Positions 1-9,283 are shown, numbered from the stretch's first letter. The stretch is 64,000 nt of DNA from Gammaproteobacteria bacterium (GCA_012960755.1 DUAT01000078.1:124001-188000); one strand, 5' to 3'. Notes: generated by a model from the sequence alone, not told the origin. Made by a program: numbers and translations.

Positions 1-294
<294 letters not shown>

Positions 295-384
295 CTATTC
301 CCTCGTTTATTGGTTGAGTAATTTCCATGTCCAGCATAGGATAGCGAACTTCTATCGAACAACCCATCCAGGAGCAAGTAAGTA

Positions 385-708
385 ATGGTCGACATTAGTC
401 ATGTAACAGATGACAGTTTTGAATCTGATGTAATAAATTCCGATGTGCCAGTCCTCGTAGATTACTGGGCCGAGTGGTGCGGACCATGCAAGGTCATCGC
501 TCCTGTACTGGAAGAAATCGCCTCCGAATACGCCGGCAAAATGAAGATTTGCAAGCTTGATATTGATGCAAACGAGAATACTCCACCTAAATATGGTATT
601 CGTGGCATACCCACTTTGATGTTATTCAAGAACGGTGCCGTTGAAGCGACAAAAGTTGGCGCATTGTCGAAATCACAGTTAACTGCTTTTCTGGATAGCA
701 ATATCTAG
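385..708 (+). CDS. trxA: Thioredoxin 1
   Basis: A small cytoplasmic disulfide reductase of 107 residues, the usual length. It has the active-site motif WCGPC with C32 and C35, the buried aspartate region before it (VLVDYWAE), and the cis-proline P76 in GIPTLMLF. It is kept reduced by thioredoxin reductase and serves ribonucleotide reductase, peroxiredoxins and methionine sulfoxide reductases. The ATG has a good GGAG ribosome site about ten bases upstream. The neighbours hemB and rho match the common trxA-rho arrangement. A hairpin follows the stop codon, so trxA and rho are probably transcribed at least partly separately. Confidence 0.97.
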   Translation: MVDISHVTDDSFESDVINSDVPVLVDYWAEWCGPCKVIAPVLEEIASEYAGKMKICKLDIDANENTPPKYGIRGIPTLMLFKNGAVEATKVGALSKSQLTAFLDSNI

Positions 709-724
709 CGGAGTGTCCTGTACA

Positions 725-764
725 GATGTGAGTCCTGAGCACGGCGGTAAGCCGTGCCCACATC
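725..764 (+). terminator. Possible terminator or stem-loop after trxA
   Basis: An inner stem GCACGGC/GCCGTGC with a five-base loop is nested inside an outer GATGTG/CACATC stem. A short TTTT follows some bases later, so the T tract is poor. A second inverted repeat TTACCGA/TCGGTAA lies at 773-800. These could end trxA transcription or slow it, but the form is not a classical intrinsic terminator. Confidence 0.35.
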
Positions 765-828
765 CACCCGTTTTACCGATTGCACCGGTTATTTCGGTAA
801 CGAATTTTTCCCGTTGGGAAATTAGGGG

Positions 829-866
829 TTGACAATTGACCCAAAAAAAGACATTTTAAATATAGT
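829..866 (+). promoter_or_regulatory. Candidate rho promoter and long rho leader
   Basis: The 334-base gap between trxA and rho holds overlapping -35-like boxes TTGACA (829-834) and TTGACC (836-841), and an AT-rich block with TATAGT (861-866). The best pair, TTGACC and TATAGT, has a 19-base spacer, so this is only a fair sigma-70 promoter. It would give a leader of about 170 bases before the rho ATG. Long rho leaders subject to attenuation by Rho itself are known in Escherichia coli; whether that happens here is inference. Confidence 0.35.
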
Positions 867-1042
867 CAAACTTTAAACAGCGGCAAAAGCTCAAAACAGA
901 GCTAGAGTTCAAACAAATGGCGCAGCAATTTCAGCGTTCTTTGGACTGATCCGCATCACTAACTAATCCTCTTCTCGTTTTTTCCCAAACTAATCTATCG
1001 CGTTGGCGCGAATCCTTAATCATCTAATCAACGACATGACCT

Positions 1043-2302
1043 ATGAATCTAACTGACCTCAAATCCAAACCAATCCCCGAACTTTTAGAAATCGCCCACG
1101 AAATGGGCATGGACAATCTGGGCCGCTCCAGAAAACAGGAAATAATCGCCAACGTGTTGCGCAAACATGCCAAGGGCGGTGAAGCAATATACGGTGATGG
1201 CACACTCGAAATACTACAGGACGGTTTCGGATTTTTGCGTTCAGCAGACAGTTCCTATTTGGCAGGACCGGATGACATTTACGTATCACCCAGCCAGATT
1301 CGCCGTTTCAATTTAAGAACCGGTGACAGCGTCTCGGGAAAGATAAGACCACCGAAAGACAGCGAGCGGTATTTTGCTCTTCTGAAAGTCGACCAGATCA
1401 ACTTCACAGATCCTGGTGAATCCAAAAACAAGATCCTGTTCGAAAACCTGACACCACTATTCCCCGACGAACCTATGCATCTTGAAGCTGGAAACGGCAG
1501 TACCGAAGATCTGACTTCACGAATCATCGACCTGACCTCACCGATCGGTAAGGGCCAGCGGGGTTTGATCGTATCGCCGCCGAAAGCGGGAAAAACGCTT
1601 ATACTGCAGAACATCGCCCAAGCCATCGCACGCAATAATCCCGAATGTCATCTCATCGTGCTGCTAATTGATGAACGCCCGGAAGAGGTAACAGAAATGC
1701 AGCGCTCAGTGCGTGGCGAAGTCGTCGCGAGCACCTTCGATGAACCGCCTTCGCGGCATGTTCAGGTGAGCGAGATGGTCATCGAAAAGGCGAAGCGTCT
1801 GGTGGAGCACAAGAGAGACGTCGTTATTCTGCTCGATTCTATTACCCGGCTGGCGCGCGCTTTCAACACGGTTATTCCAGCCTCCGGCAAGGTGTTAACC
1901 GGCGGTGTTGATGCCCACGCCCTGGAACGACCGAAACGTTTCTTTGGTGCGGCCAGAAACATCGAGGAAGGTGGTAGCCTGACAATTATTGCAACCTGCC
2001 TGATTGATACCGGATCGAAAATGGACGAAGTCATCTACGAAGAATTTAAAGGTACCGGTAACCAGGAACTTCACCTGGAAAGAAAGATCGCTGAAAAACG
2101 CGTTTACCCGGCTATCAATATACGTCGTTCAGGTACTCGTCGTGAGGACCTGTTGATGTCAGAGGAAGATCTGCAGAAAGCCTGGATCCTGCGCAAGATT
2201 CTGCATGAAATGGACGACCTCGCCGCAATCGAGTTTTTGCTTGAACGATTGAAGAAGACCAAATCCAACGAAGAATTCTTCGCCTCCATGAAGCGAAAGT
2301 AG
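1043..2302 (+). CDS. rho: Transcription termination factor Rho
   Basis: Hexameric RNA-dependent ATPase/helicase that ends transcription of untranslated RNA. The 419 residues equal the Escherichia coli length. An N-terminal helical domain is followed by the cold-shock-like RNA-binding fold around residues 50-115 ([16 protein letters not shown]). The ATPase core has Walker A SPPKAGKT at 178-185, RGEVVAST, the Walker B strand [14 protein letters not shown], and the Q/R loop region. No strong Shine-Dalgarno sequence precedes the ATG, but the start fits the family N-terminus. Rho follows trxA, the usual neighbour in gammaproteobacteria. All key motifs look intact. Confidence 0.98.
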   Translation: MNLTDLKSKPIPELLEIAHEMGMDNLGRSRKQEIIANVLRKHAKGGEAIYGDGTLEILQDGFGFLRSADSSYLAGPDDIYVSPSQIRRFNLRTGDSVSGKIRPPKDSERYFALLKVDQINFTDPGESKNKILFENLTPLFPDEPMHLEAGNGSTEDLTSRIIDLTSPIGKGQRGLIVSPPKAGKTLILQNIAQAIARNNPECHLIVLLIDERPEEVTEMQRSVRGEVVASTFDEPPSRHVQVSEMVIEKAKRLVEHKRDVVILLDSITRLARAFNTVIPASGKVLTGGVDAHALERPKRFFGAARNIEEGGSLTIIATCLIDTGSKMDEVIYEEFKGTGNQELHLERKIAEKRVYPAINIRRSGTRREDLLMSEEDLQKAWILRKILHEMDDLAAIEFLLERLKKTKSNEEFFASMKRK

Positions 2303-2318
2303 AGACATAGTTTTTCAA

Positions 2319-3047
2319 TTGAAAACACTACGTTGTTCAATAGATTCCATTGAATTTTACAATCACGATACCCGCCAGATATTCCTCAACATCCCGGCAG
2401 GTGAATCCATAAACTACCGCGCCGGGCAATATCTGGAGATGTTGTTGCCCGACCGGAAGTGTCCTTTCTCAATTGCATCTGCCCCTTCACTTAAAAACCA
2501 GATTGAGCTGCATGTCAGGCCGACGCCAGACTCGGAAGACTCTGATGCTATAGAAAAACTACTGGATAGGGCTGACTATTTAGACATCGAAATTCCTAAA
2601 GGGGACTGCTTCCTTAACCGTGCGCCCACCGGTCCGTTACTGCTGATGGCAGCCAGTACAGGCATAACGCAGATGAAGAGCATTATTGAAGAGATCATCC
2701 CGGGAGGCCTTCCGCATCCTGTCTACCTGTATTGGGGGGTAGTATCAGACAGAGACCTGTATCTCAACGAATTGTGCGAATCCTGGGTCAGGGAACACGA
2801 AAATTTTCACTATATTCCTGTCGTTAGTGACCCTGATACTTCACCTGACTGGAACGGTAAAACAGGTCTGGTGGGTGAAATCGCGTTGCAGGATTTCAAA
2901 GATGTTTCGCGCCTCACTGCTTACGTCAGTGGCGGCCCGGGTATGGTTTACGCCACCCTGGATAAGTTTGTCGAAAAGGGGATGCCAGAAAAAAACATGT
3001 TCTCGGATATATTCTCCTACGCACCCAGGGAACCTCTGATTAAGTAG
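2319..3047 (+). CDS. NAD(P)H-flavin / ferredoxin-NADP-type reductase (Fre/LuxG-like)
   Basis: An FAD/NAD-binding oxidoreductase of 242 residues, slightly longer than Escherichia coli Fre (233). The N-terminal barrel carries RAGQYLEMLLP and a CPFSIAS flavin motif near residues 48-54. The nucleotide-binding half has LLLMAASTGITQMKSI (about 107-122) and SGGPGMVYA. It probably passes electrons from NAD(P)H to free flavin or a partner; the partner is unknown. The start is TTG, since no ATG fits the family N-terminus, and it lies 16 bases after the rho stop. The final codons (REPLIK) are encoded inside a dispersed inverted repeat at 3028-3086, so the natural C-terminus was probably altered. Confidence 0.85.
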   Translation: MKTLRCSIDSIEFYNHDTRQIFLNIPAGESINYRAGQYLEMLLPDRKCPFSIASAPSLKNQIELHVRPTPDSEDSDAIEKLLDRADYLDIEIPKGDCFLNRAPTGPLLLMAASTGITQMKSIIEEIIPGGLPHPVYLYWGVVSDRDLYLNELCESWVREHENFHYIPVVSDPDTSPDWNGKTGLVGEIALQDFKDVSRLTAYVSGGPGMVYATLDKFVEKGMPEKNMFSDIFSYAPREPLIK

Positions 3048-3086
3048 ATATTTGGTGCGGCATACCGACCTTGATCAGAGGTTCCC
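3028..3086. repeat. Short dispersed inverted repeat (copy 1)
   Basis: The left arm GGGAACCTCTGATTAAG (3028-3044) is matched by CTTGATCAGAGGTTCCC (3070-3086), 16 of 17 positions complementary, with a 25-base centre. The left arm overlaps the last codons and stop of the flavin reductase gene; the right arm ends just before the ribosome site of the next gene. A 21-base stretch (3033-3053) recurs exactly at 14028-14048, and a related copy lies at 26577-26632. It looks like a small non-autonomous element. Confidence 0.7.
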
Positions 3087-3104
3087 AAGAGAACAGTAAA
3101 CACC

Positions 3105-3117
3105 GGAGAAACCCCTG
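3105..3117 (+). promoter_or_regulatory. Ribosome binding site deciding a CTG start
   Basis: GGAG at 3105-3108, six bases before CTG at 3115-3117. This site is the main argument for a CTG start of the first carboxyltransferase, because the coding-like sequence begins here and no standard start codon occurs until more than 75 codons into the conserved domain. Confidence 0.5.
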
Positions 3118-4599
3118 GAAGAAAAGCTGATTCGCCAAATACAGGAAGCTCGGGAACGTGCAATACAGGTTCCCCAGGCTCCCGGCGCCCATCAACTCCA
3201 CGCGAGAGAACGTCTTGCACACCTGCTAGATCCGGCGAGCCTGGTCGAATATGGCATTCTAGCCGGCGCCAGTTCCCGTGAAGAAGACGAGTCAACTGCA
3301 GATGGTCTTATCGCCGGTGCCGGGTGCATCGCCGGGCAACCAGTGGTCGCCGCATCCTATGATCATACGGTAGCAAAGGGCACCCAGAGCGAAAGGAACC
3401 AACGCAAACTCGGGCGCCTGATTTACCTTGCCAACAAACATCGCTGGCCACTGATTCTTTTCGTCGACGGGGAGGGTGCTCGACCGGGAGACCCCCAACC
3501 CGTGCCTCCGATTGTTATCGCACCAAGGGGTCGCTGGGATGTCTACGACGGGCTTGCAGAGTTGTCAGGTTGGGCACCGACTATTGCGATTATCAGCGGT
3601 CGCGCTCTCGACGGAAATGCAGGAATTGCCATGTTGTCCGATTTCGTGATTGCGACTCGCACTTCTACCATCGGTTCCAGGACTACGACCGGGACTGTAG
3701 AGCGACCGGTGCAGGACTATGCAAAAACCGGTAATATCGATCTGATAGTAGATGACGAGATGGCAGCGATCACCGCGGCGCAACAATACCTGTCGTATTA
3801 TCATCAAAATCCAACTGAAGGCAAAGCCTCCACCAACCATGACAAAATCGCTTCGATCATCCCGGAAAACAGGCGCCGCCCCTACGACATGAGAAAAGTC
3901 ATAACCGCCGTTGCCGATGCCGACAGTGTGCTGGAACTGGGAGCAAGTTGGGGCCGGTCCATGCTGACGGTCTTTGCTCGTTTGAAAGGAAGATCCGTCG
4001 GTATCTTCGCCAATCAACCCAAGTCACCCCTGGCGGGAGCCATCGATTCAGAGGCTGCAGACAAGGCTGCCAGGTTTGTTGAACTCTGCGACAGCTATGA
4101 GTTTCCACTGATTTCCTTTATCGACAATCCAGGCTACATGGTTGGTCCGCAGGCAGAGCGTGAGGGCATGGCAAGGCATCACGCCCGACCTCTGGCGGCA
4201 TTGCATCACCGCACCGTACCCCTCTGCTCGGTGCAAATACGCAAGGCCTATGGCCTGGGCCCTTATGCGATGTCGGGCTGGGGGTCAGGTAGATCTGTTC
4301 CTGAGTTACGCCTCGCATGGCCCACGGTAGAATCCGGTGGAATGTCCCTTGAAGGCGCCGCTTACCTGGTGAAACGCAAAGAGATTCTTGCTGCGAAAAA
4401 CAAAGCCGACGCGATGGCGATCCGTGACGCTTACGCGGACAAAATGCGCGACCAGACCTCAGGCTTGCGGGCTGGTAGAAGCTTCATGTTCGACGACATT
4501 ATTCACCCGCGGGAAACCCGGGATTGCATCAGTGCCATTCTTGAACGTATTCCAAGAATATTCGGGGAAACAAAAAAACACCCCGTCGATCCTCACTAA
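3115..4599 (+). CDS. Biotin-dependent acyl-CoA carboxyltransferase subunit (first of tandem pair), CTG start
   Basis: Member of the propionyl/methylcrotonyl-CoA carboxylase beta (AccD5-like) family, which moves the carboxyl group from carboxybiotin to an acyl-CoA. About 494 residues from 3115. The crotonase-like N half has AGAGCIAGQPVVAASYD, and the C half carries FIDNPGYMVGPQAE and YGLGPYAMSG. No ATG, GTG or TTG exists between the in-frame stop at 3097-3099 and a GTG at 3343, yet family-like sequence (HARERLAHLLDPASLVEYG) is encoded from about 3115. A CTG at 3115 with GGAG six bases upstream is the likeliest start; an ATT at 3130 is the alternative. The conserved ARERL and glycine-rich regions are present. 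The substrate is unknown. Confidence 0.75.
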   Translation: MEEKLIRQIQEARERAIQVPQAPGAHQLHARERLAHLLDPASLVEYGILAGASSREEDESTADGLIAGAGCIAGQPVVAASYDHTVAKGTQSERNQRKLGRLIYLANKHRWPLILFVDGEGARPGDPQPVPPIVIAPRGRWDVYDGLAELSGWAPTIAIISGRALDGNAGIAMLSDFVIATRTSTIGSRTTTGTVERPVQDYAKTGNIDLIVDDEMAAITAAQQYLSYYHQNPTEGKASTNHDKIASIIPENRRRPYDMRKVITAVADADSVLELGASWGRSMLTVFARLKGRSVGIFANQPKSPLAGAIDSEAADKAARFVELCDSYEFPLISFIDNPGYMVGPQAEREGMARHHARPLAALHHRTVPLCSVQIRKAYGLGPYAMSGWGSGRSVPELRLAWPTVESGGMSLEGAAYLVKRKEILAAKNKADAMAIRDAYADKMRDQTSGLRAGRSFMFDDIIHPRETRDCISAILERIPRIFGETKKHPVDPH

Positions 4600-4615
4600 A
4601 ACGACAATCAACCCC

Positions 4616-6043
4616 ATGGACAAAAAACTCATCGAGGATCTTGACGCAGCACGGGGAACAAGATCCGATTCCTCCCGTGTGGACGCAGTTACCCAGGTAC
4701 ACCTGAGCGGCAGAATGACCGCCAGGGAACGACTCAAGCTACTCCTCGATGAAGACTCGATGGTCGAGTATGGATCAATTGCCGGGCAAACATCGGACGG
4801 TAAATGGGTGGCAGAGACTGGTGGGGTTGACTTCGTTGGCACTATTAACGGCCAGGTGGTTGTCGCCTCATCAACGGACTATACGGACCGGGGTGGCGGT
4901 TATGGCGCCGGGCGTTTAGGTCGGTTATTCGCACTGGCCCATGAACACCGATGGCCATTGGTGTTTTTCGTTGATGGTGGCGGCAGCCGGGCCAGGCATC
5001 CAAGATCAGGATTGGGTCATATCGAATTCAGTGGACCCGTGGGCCGTTTTACCATCATCGATGGAAACGCTGAACTTTCGGGATGGGTACCCACCATCGC
5101 GATTGTCTCTGGCCCTTCCTTTGCAGGACACGCCAGCCTGGCGGCCTTTTCCGACTTCTTAATCGCAACAAAGGATTCCTCCATCGGGCTTGGCGGCCCT
5201 CCCATGGTTGAGGCTGCACTCGGTGTCAGGCTCAGTGCGACAGAACTTGCGGGGGTAGACATGCACGAGGTCACCGGCGGGATTGATCTGTTGGTCGAGG
5301 ACGATACCGCAGCAATCAACGCCGCCCGCAGTTACCTGGCCTATTACGAAGACCATGAATCGGGAAGAGCTGCTGAGACTGCAGACCGGATTGATGGCCT
5401 GGTTCCGAACGAGGGCGCCTACGATATGCGTCAGGTTATTCAGGCATTGGTGGATGCGGACAGTGTGTTCGAGCTGCGGCCCCGATTCGCCACCTCTCTG
5501 ATTACCTCGCTGGCCCGAATAAATGGGCGAACCGTTGGCGTGCTGGCCAATCAGCCGCTCGTTGACGATGGCGCCATTGATACCGATGCGGCAACCAAGA
5601 TTTCAAGGTTCATCGAATTATGCGATTCTTACGAGTATCCCATCGTCTCGCTCATCGATACACCGGGATGCGTATCAACCTGGCAACCCAAGGGTGAAAG
5701 CGAGATCACACAACCTATCATCACCCGTTGGCACACCCGGCCGATCATGGCTCACCAGCATCGAACAGTGCCTCTTTTTAGTATCATAGTGCGGCGAGGA
5801 TACGGACTGGGCCTGACCTTGATGACGGGATATTCCAGCGCCCGGGGCGTCCCCCCACTCTGTCTTGCCTGGCCCACTATGGAGGTTGGCCATTTCGATG
5901 GCTTCTCAACAATGCGATACAGTGATGCCATAGACGATGTAATCGCTCCGTCTGAATCCAGGGAGAAAATCAGCAGGCTGCTGCGTCACCTTAAACGCGA
6001 CCTCAACCGGCCTGCCAAGAAGCATCCGATCGACACCTGGTAG
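4616..6043 (+). CDS. Biotin-dependent acyl-CoA carboxyltransferase subunit (second of tandem pair)
   Basis: A 475-residue paralogue of the preceding gene, from the same carboxyl-transferase (beta/AccD-like) family. It shows the N-terminal TARERLKLLLDEDSMVEYGS, the GGGYGAGRLGRL segment, and C-half motifs SLIDTPGCVSTW and RRGYGLGLTLMTGY. The frame is open further upstream, but ATG at 4616, sixteen bases after the previous stop, matches the family N-terminus. No biotin carboxylase or biotin carrier gene is in the window, so the partner must be encoded elsewhere. The two genes may form a mixed hexamer, as some acyl-CoA carboxylases do; that is inference. It converges on hemY with only ten bases between. 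Confidence 0.82.
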   Translation: MDKKLIEDLDAARGTRSDSSRVDAVTQVHLSGRMTARERLKLLLDEDSMVEYGSIAGQTSDGKWVAETGGVDFVGTINGQVVVASSTDYTDRGGGYGAGRLGRLFALAHEHRWPLVFFVDGGGSRARHPRSGLGHIEFSGPVGRFTIIDGNAELSGWVPTIAIVSGPSFAGHASLAAFSDFLIATKDSSIGLGGPPMVEAALGVRLSATELAGVDMHEVTGGIDLLVEDDTAAINAARSYLAYYEDHESGRAAETADRIDGLVPNEGAYDMRQVIQALVDADSVFELRPRFATSLITSLARINGRTVGVLANQPLVDDGAIDTDAATKISRFIELCDSYEYPIVSLIDTPGCVSTWQPKGESEITQPIITRWHTRPIMAHQHRTVPLFSIIVRRGYGLGLTLMTGYSSARGVPPLCLAWPTMEVGHFDGFSTMRYSDAIDDVIAPSESREKISRLLRHLKRDLNRPAKKHPIDTW

Positions 6044-6053
6044 ATGCTGGCGA

Positions 6054-7196
6054 TTACTCGCTCAAAGCCAATCGCAGGTATTCATTGCTTTTTTCGAAGT
6101 CGCCATCAAAGGCCAGGAGATTCGCCAGGTGGTGACTGGCGTGGGTTGTGTTGCCATTTTCGATACTCTTCTCGTACGCTTTCTTGGCGTTTTCCCGATC
6201 TCCCGATGCTTCGTAAAGCTGACCAAGACAGAGATGCAAAAAAGGATCGTCCGGGTGGAACTTCTGCCATCCTTCGGCCGCCTTTAACCGGCGCTTCAGA
6301 GTTTCTTTTCCCAGTGAGCCATAGGCTTCAACCAGGGCACCTCGCCAGGATTTTTTCAGGGCGCTGCGCAGAATGGCTTCTGATTCTTTTTCATCGTTGA
6401 TTGCACCGCAGAGAGTGAGGATAACCTGCTCGTCCTGGCGCAAGATTTCAGGCCCTTTTTTGAATATCGCTAATCGTCGTTGATCGTCAAGGCCTGTTTC
6501 ATTCAGCCGTTGGAGCAAGACCTGTTTCTCAATATCATCCATCGGGGAACCCTGCCCAAGTTTTCTAATCCTGGGAATCAGTTGCGCCAGAGCATCCCAA
6601 TCCTGTAATTGAATCAGGGCATCTTTTTTTAACATCATTGTAGCGAGATTGTCCTTGTTTTCGGCCAGGTAGTCGATGCATGCCTGCCATTCACCACGCG
6701 CCAGGGCCATTTCGGCCGATGCCTTGGCAACGGCACCCTGCACACCTGGTTCGACTGAGAGGGCCTGGCGCAAATAAGCTTCCCGGGCTTCACTATCTCC
6801 TCGTACATCCGCTGTTTTTGCCGCGGCAATATAATTGATGGTGGGAGATGCGTGATTCTTTGCTCCACTGACAAGAAATTTCTCAGCCCGTTCGAAATCA
6901 CCCTCCTGAAAGTAGATGAGCCCCCTGGTGGTAAGTTGGCTCGCCTTGAGCCGCTTACGCTCACCGCCCCAATTCCTGAATCGCCCTGTGGCCCCCCGGA
7001 GTGTATTGCTCAGACGCATCAAATAGTAGATTGTCAGCCCAGCAACCGTAAGCATCGCCAGCATGACCCATAACCCGGTTTGCAGCGTTGCACCGTTATA
7101 AGAAATCAACACGTAGCCAGGGTCGCGGGCCACCAATGTCCCTATCCAACCCGCGAACACGACGACGATCAGTAAAAAAAGCAGTGACCGTTTCAT
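6054..7196 (-). CDS. hemY: HemY, tetratricopeptide-repeat inner-membrane protein
   Basis: Accessory protein of late heme synthesis, anchored in the inner membrane; its exact biochemical role is unsettled in the family. The 380 residues begin with two membrane segments (about 5-22 and 42-61). A long helical TPR region follows, with clear repeats near the C-terminus (FLHLCLGQLYEASGDRENA and SHHLANLLAFDGDFEKS). It is the last gene of the hemC-hemD-hemX-hemY operon, its ATG overlapping the hemX stop by one base (TAATG). It is not the Bacillus protoporphyrinogen oxidase that shares the name. Confidence 0.93.
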   Translation of the reverse strand: MKRSLLFLLIVVVFAGWIGTLVARDPGYVLISYNGATLQTGLWVMLAMLTVAGLTIYYLMRLSNTLRGATGRFRNWGGERKRLKASQLTTRGLIYFQEGDFERAEKFLVSGAKNHASPTINYIAAAKTADVRGDSEAREAYLRQALSVEPGVQGAVAKASAEMALARGEWQACIDYLAENKDNLATMMLKKDALIQLQDWDALAQLIPRIRKLGQGSPMDDIEKQVLLQRLNETGLDDQRRLAIFKKGPEILRQDEQVILTLCGAINDEKESEAILRSALKKSWRGALVEAYGSLGKETLKRRLKAAEGWQKFHPDDPFLHLCLGQLYEASGDRENAKKAYEKSIENGNTTHASHHLANLLAFDGDFEKSNEYLRLALSE

Positions 7197-8518
7197 TACT
7201 CTATCCCGAGCGGTTCTATGACAGGAGCCCGGGTTTTAGGGGCATTGGTTTCAGGAGCACTAGTTTCAGGAGCTTCTGATTCAACAGGTACAGTACGGCG
7301 ACTATTCTTTTCATGAAATCTGGCCAGCAACCTCCGTACTTCGCGAGATGACTTGGAGACATCCGGCATCTGCCGCGACACACTCAGTTCCTTTAGTTTC
7401 GAGACTGAAGCGATCATGGCAACGGTCGCTGGATGTTCAGGGTCAAAGTAGCGAACAATCCACTCCTGGGTTTCATTCAAACTACTGCTGAAAATCTGCT
7501 GGTTGGCACGTAACAGCCCCAACTGTGCAATTTGCAGTTGCATCACCAGGTTCTGACGCAAGTAATATTCTTCTTTCAACGGAAGGATCGGTGTCACAAC
7601 GCTGCCTTCAGCACGGTAATCGACCAACCGTCCAAGTCTTTCCAGACCGGATGAAACCAGGGCGACCAAACGACCCCACAGACCTTCTGTATCGCTGACC
7701 TGTACCCGAAGGTCCTCAGTGACAAATTTCAGTTCATGCTGCTTCAACCCTTCAACCTGGTCGACCAGGGCGGCAAGCTGAACAAATATGCCATCTACAT
7801 CAAGATCCGAGACACTCTTTAAGGCAGCGATATCTTTTGCTAAAGCCTGCCGCAGGTCAAAAGCCGAGATGCCCACTGCGTCCCGAATGATCACATCGGC
7901 CGATTCAAATAGCGCAACGGCTCCCTGGGCGTCTCCTTCCATCATGACTCGCTGGCTGCCGAGGCGAATCAGGTACTCTGCTTCTGCGAGCAACCAGTCT
8001 TCACTGGAGGTGCCTATATCTTTCTGCACATCCGACAATGACTGATCCAGTCTGTCCTTGAGTTGTTGCTCGAATTGCTGCGCTGACAATTGCTGTGACC
8101 GAGAAAACTCATCTAACCGGTTACTAATACCAGATTGCGCATCTGCTGAGCTTTGCCTTGTTTGTTCAAGCTCCTGCCTCAGTGCGGCAATTTTCTGATC
8201 AACTTCAGCGCTGCTGACCATTTCAACCGGCTCTAGGGTTTTTAGCTGATAGGTGTTAAACGCGGCATAGCTGGCGATTCCAATAGCAATCAATCCCGTC
8301 AGAACACCAACGATACCACCTGTGCCCGAGCTGTTAGACTGCTGGATTTTTCCATCTCTTTTTTGCGCTTCAAACTGTTCTTGAGACTTACCTTCAGACT
8401 TTTCTTGAGACTTTTCTTGAGACATAGCCGCACCAGACTCCGGCAATTCCTGGGCCTGCTCCAGTCTTTCAAAGGCATCATTTAACTCTACCGATAACCT
8501 CTCGGTTTTCTCTGTCAT
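7196..8518 (-). CDS. hemX: HemX, membrane-anchored tetrapyrrole accessory protein
   Basis: Often annotated uroporphyrinogen-III C-methyltransferase, but it lacks that enzyme's SAM-binding fold; the function is unproven. It has 440 residues with one membrane anchor (about 68-90, GVLTGLIAIGIASYAAF), a coiled-coil stretch (about 95-170) and a conserved C-terminal domain facing the periplasm. Two low-complexity tracts flank the core: a cytoplasmic run of SQEK-like units (residues 33-48) encoded by 12-base repeats, and a C-terminal run of ETxAP units encoded by 15-base repeats. It lies between hemD and hemY, as in other gammaproteobacteria. Confidence 0.9.
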   Translation of the reverse strand: MTEKTERLSVELNDAFERLEQAQELPESGAAMSQEKSQEKSEGKSQEQFEAQKRDGKIQQSNSSGTGGIVGVLTGLIAIGIASYAAFNTYQLKTLEPVEMVSSAEVDQKIAALRQELEQTRQSSADAQSGISNRLDEFSRSQQLSAQQFEQQLKDRLDQSLSDVQKDIGTSSEDWLLAEAEYLIRLGSQRVMMEGDAQGAVALFESADVIIRDAVGISAFDLRQALAKDIAALKSVSDLDVDGIFVQLAALVDQVEGLKQHELKFVTEDLRVQVSDTEGLWGRLVALVSSGLERLGRLVDYRAEGSVVTPILPLKEEYYLRQNLVMQLQIAQLGLLRANQQIFSSSLNETQEWIVRYFDPEHPATVAMIASVSKLKELSVSRQMPDVSKSSREVRRLLARFHEKNSRRTVPVESEAPETSAPETNAPKTRAPVIEPLGIE

Positions 8519-8533
8519 CTCAGCAATTCGCCT

Positions 8534-9283
8534 CTAATCACTCGCATTGTTTACTACCCTGAGCACAGCCTCCAACATAGATTCATTCTGTTGATTCGCC
8601 GCAAGCCAGACTTTATCAAAACCACTCTTAATTGCCATCATTTGTAGTCGTCTTGAAGGTACAATGAGTTTCAGTTGAGAATAGTCCGGCACCAACTCCA
8701 TCAACCTGTCTATGGCCTCACCACTATACACCGGCACTATCACCTCCGCCTGTAAATCGCGGTTAAAATGACCCCCATAGTCAATCGCTTCACGTCTGTA
8801 CACTTCCAGGTAGTCAACCGTCGCTCCACGTTTGGTCAACGTTTCCCTGAGTAACTCCCGGCCCCCCACACCACGCACAATCAAAACCTTGCCTACCTGC
8901 CCGGAGAGGAGTGGTAGTGCCAGTAACCCCTCTGATGACGCCAGTTGAGGCTGCTGGCTTTCAATGCCGTTGTCTCTCAACCTCTTTGCCGTGGCAGGGC
9001 CGACAGCGTACCAGGACAATGACAGTGGCCATTGCGGCCAATAGTCGTTCAGTCCCGGCAATCCATATTTAACCGCATTCTGGCTGATAAAGACGATATG
9101 ATCGTACCGGTCCAGCTCGAGGATTTTCCGTTTCGATGCTTCTGATAACTTCACTGTGACAGGATTTAACAGGGTCCTGCTAACCACACCGGTGTCGTCA
9201 GGCAAGTCCAGCGAGCGTCTTAAACAGGATTCAAAGACCGCATTCTGATTGTCGCTTCGGGTCAACAGAATCGTTCGGTCCAT
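8534..9283 (-). CDS. hemD: Uroporphyrinogen-III synthase
   Basis: Closes the linear hydroxymethylbilane ring with inversion of ring D. The family is weakly conserved, but the two-lobed alpha/beta layout is visible: the N-terminus MDRTILLTRSDNQ, then DHIVFISQNAVKYGLP, the LIVRGVGGRELLRETL segment, and VEVYRR-like YLEVYRREA. I chose ATG at 9283 (GGAG just upstream), giving 249 residues, rather than an in-frame start at 9331, which would overlap hemC and add a non-family extension. It follows hemC in the operon after about 31 bases. Confidence 0.92.
   Translation of the reverse strand: MDRTILLTRSDNQNAVFESCLRRSLDLPDDTGVVSRTLLNPVTVKLSEASKRKILELDRYDHIVFISQNAVKYGLPGLNDYWPQWPLSLSWYAVGPATAKRLRDNGIESQQPQLASSEGLLALPLLSGQVGKVLIVRGVGGRELLRETLTKRGATVDYLEVYRREAIDYGGHFNRDLQAEVIVPVYSGEAIDRLMELVPDYSQLKLIVPSRRLQMMAIKSGFDKVWLAANQQNESMLEAVLRVVNNASD

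Noticed and set aside
4388..4615. Upstream extension of the second carboxyltransferase
   Set aside because: It overlaps coding sequence of the first copy and has no family similarity.
7196..8518. HemX as a SAM-dependent uroporphyrinogen methyltransferase
   Set aside because: No SAM-binding methyltransferase motifs; the common database name is misleading.
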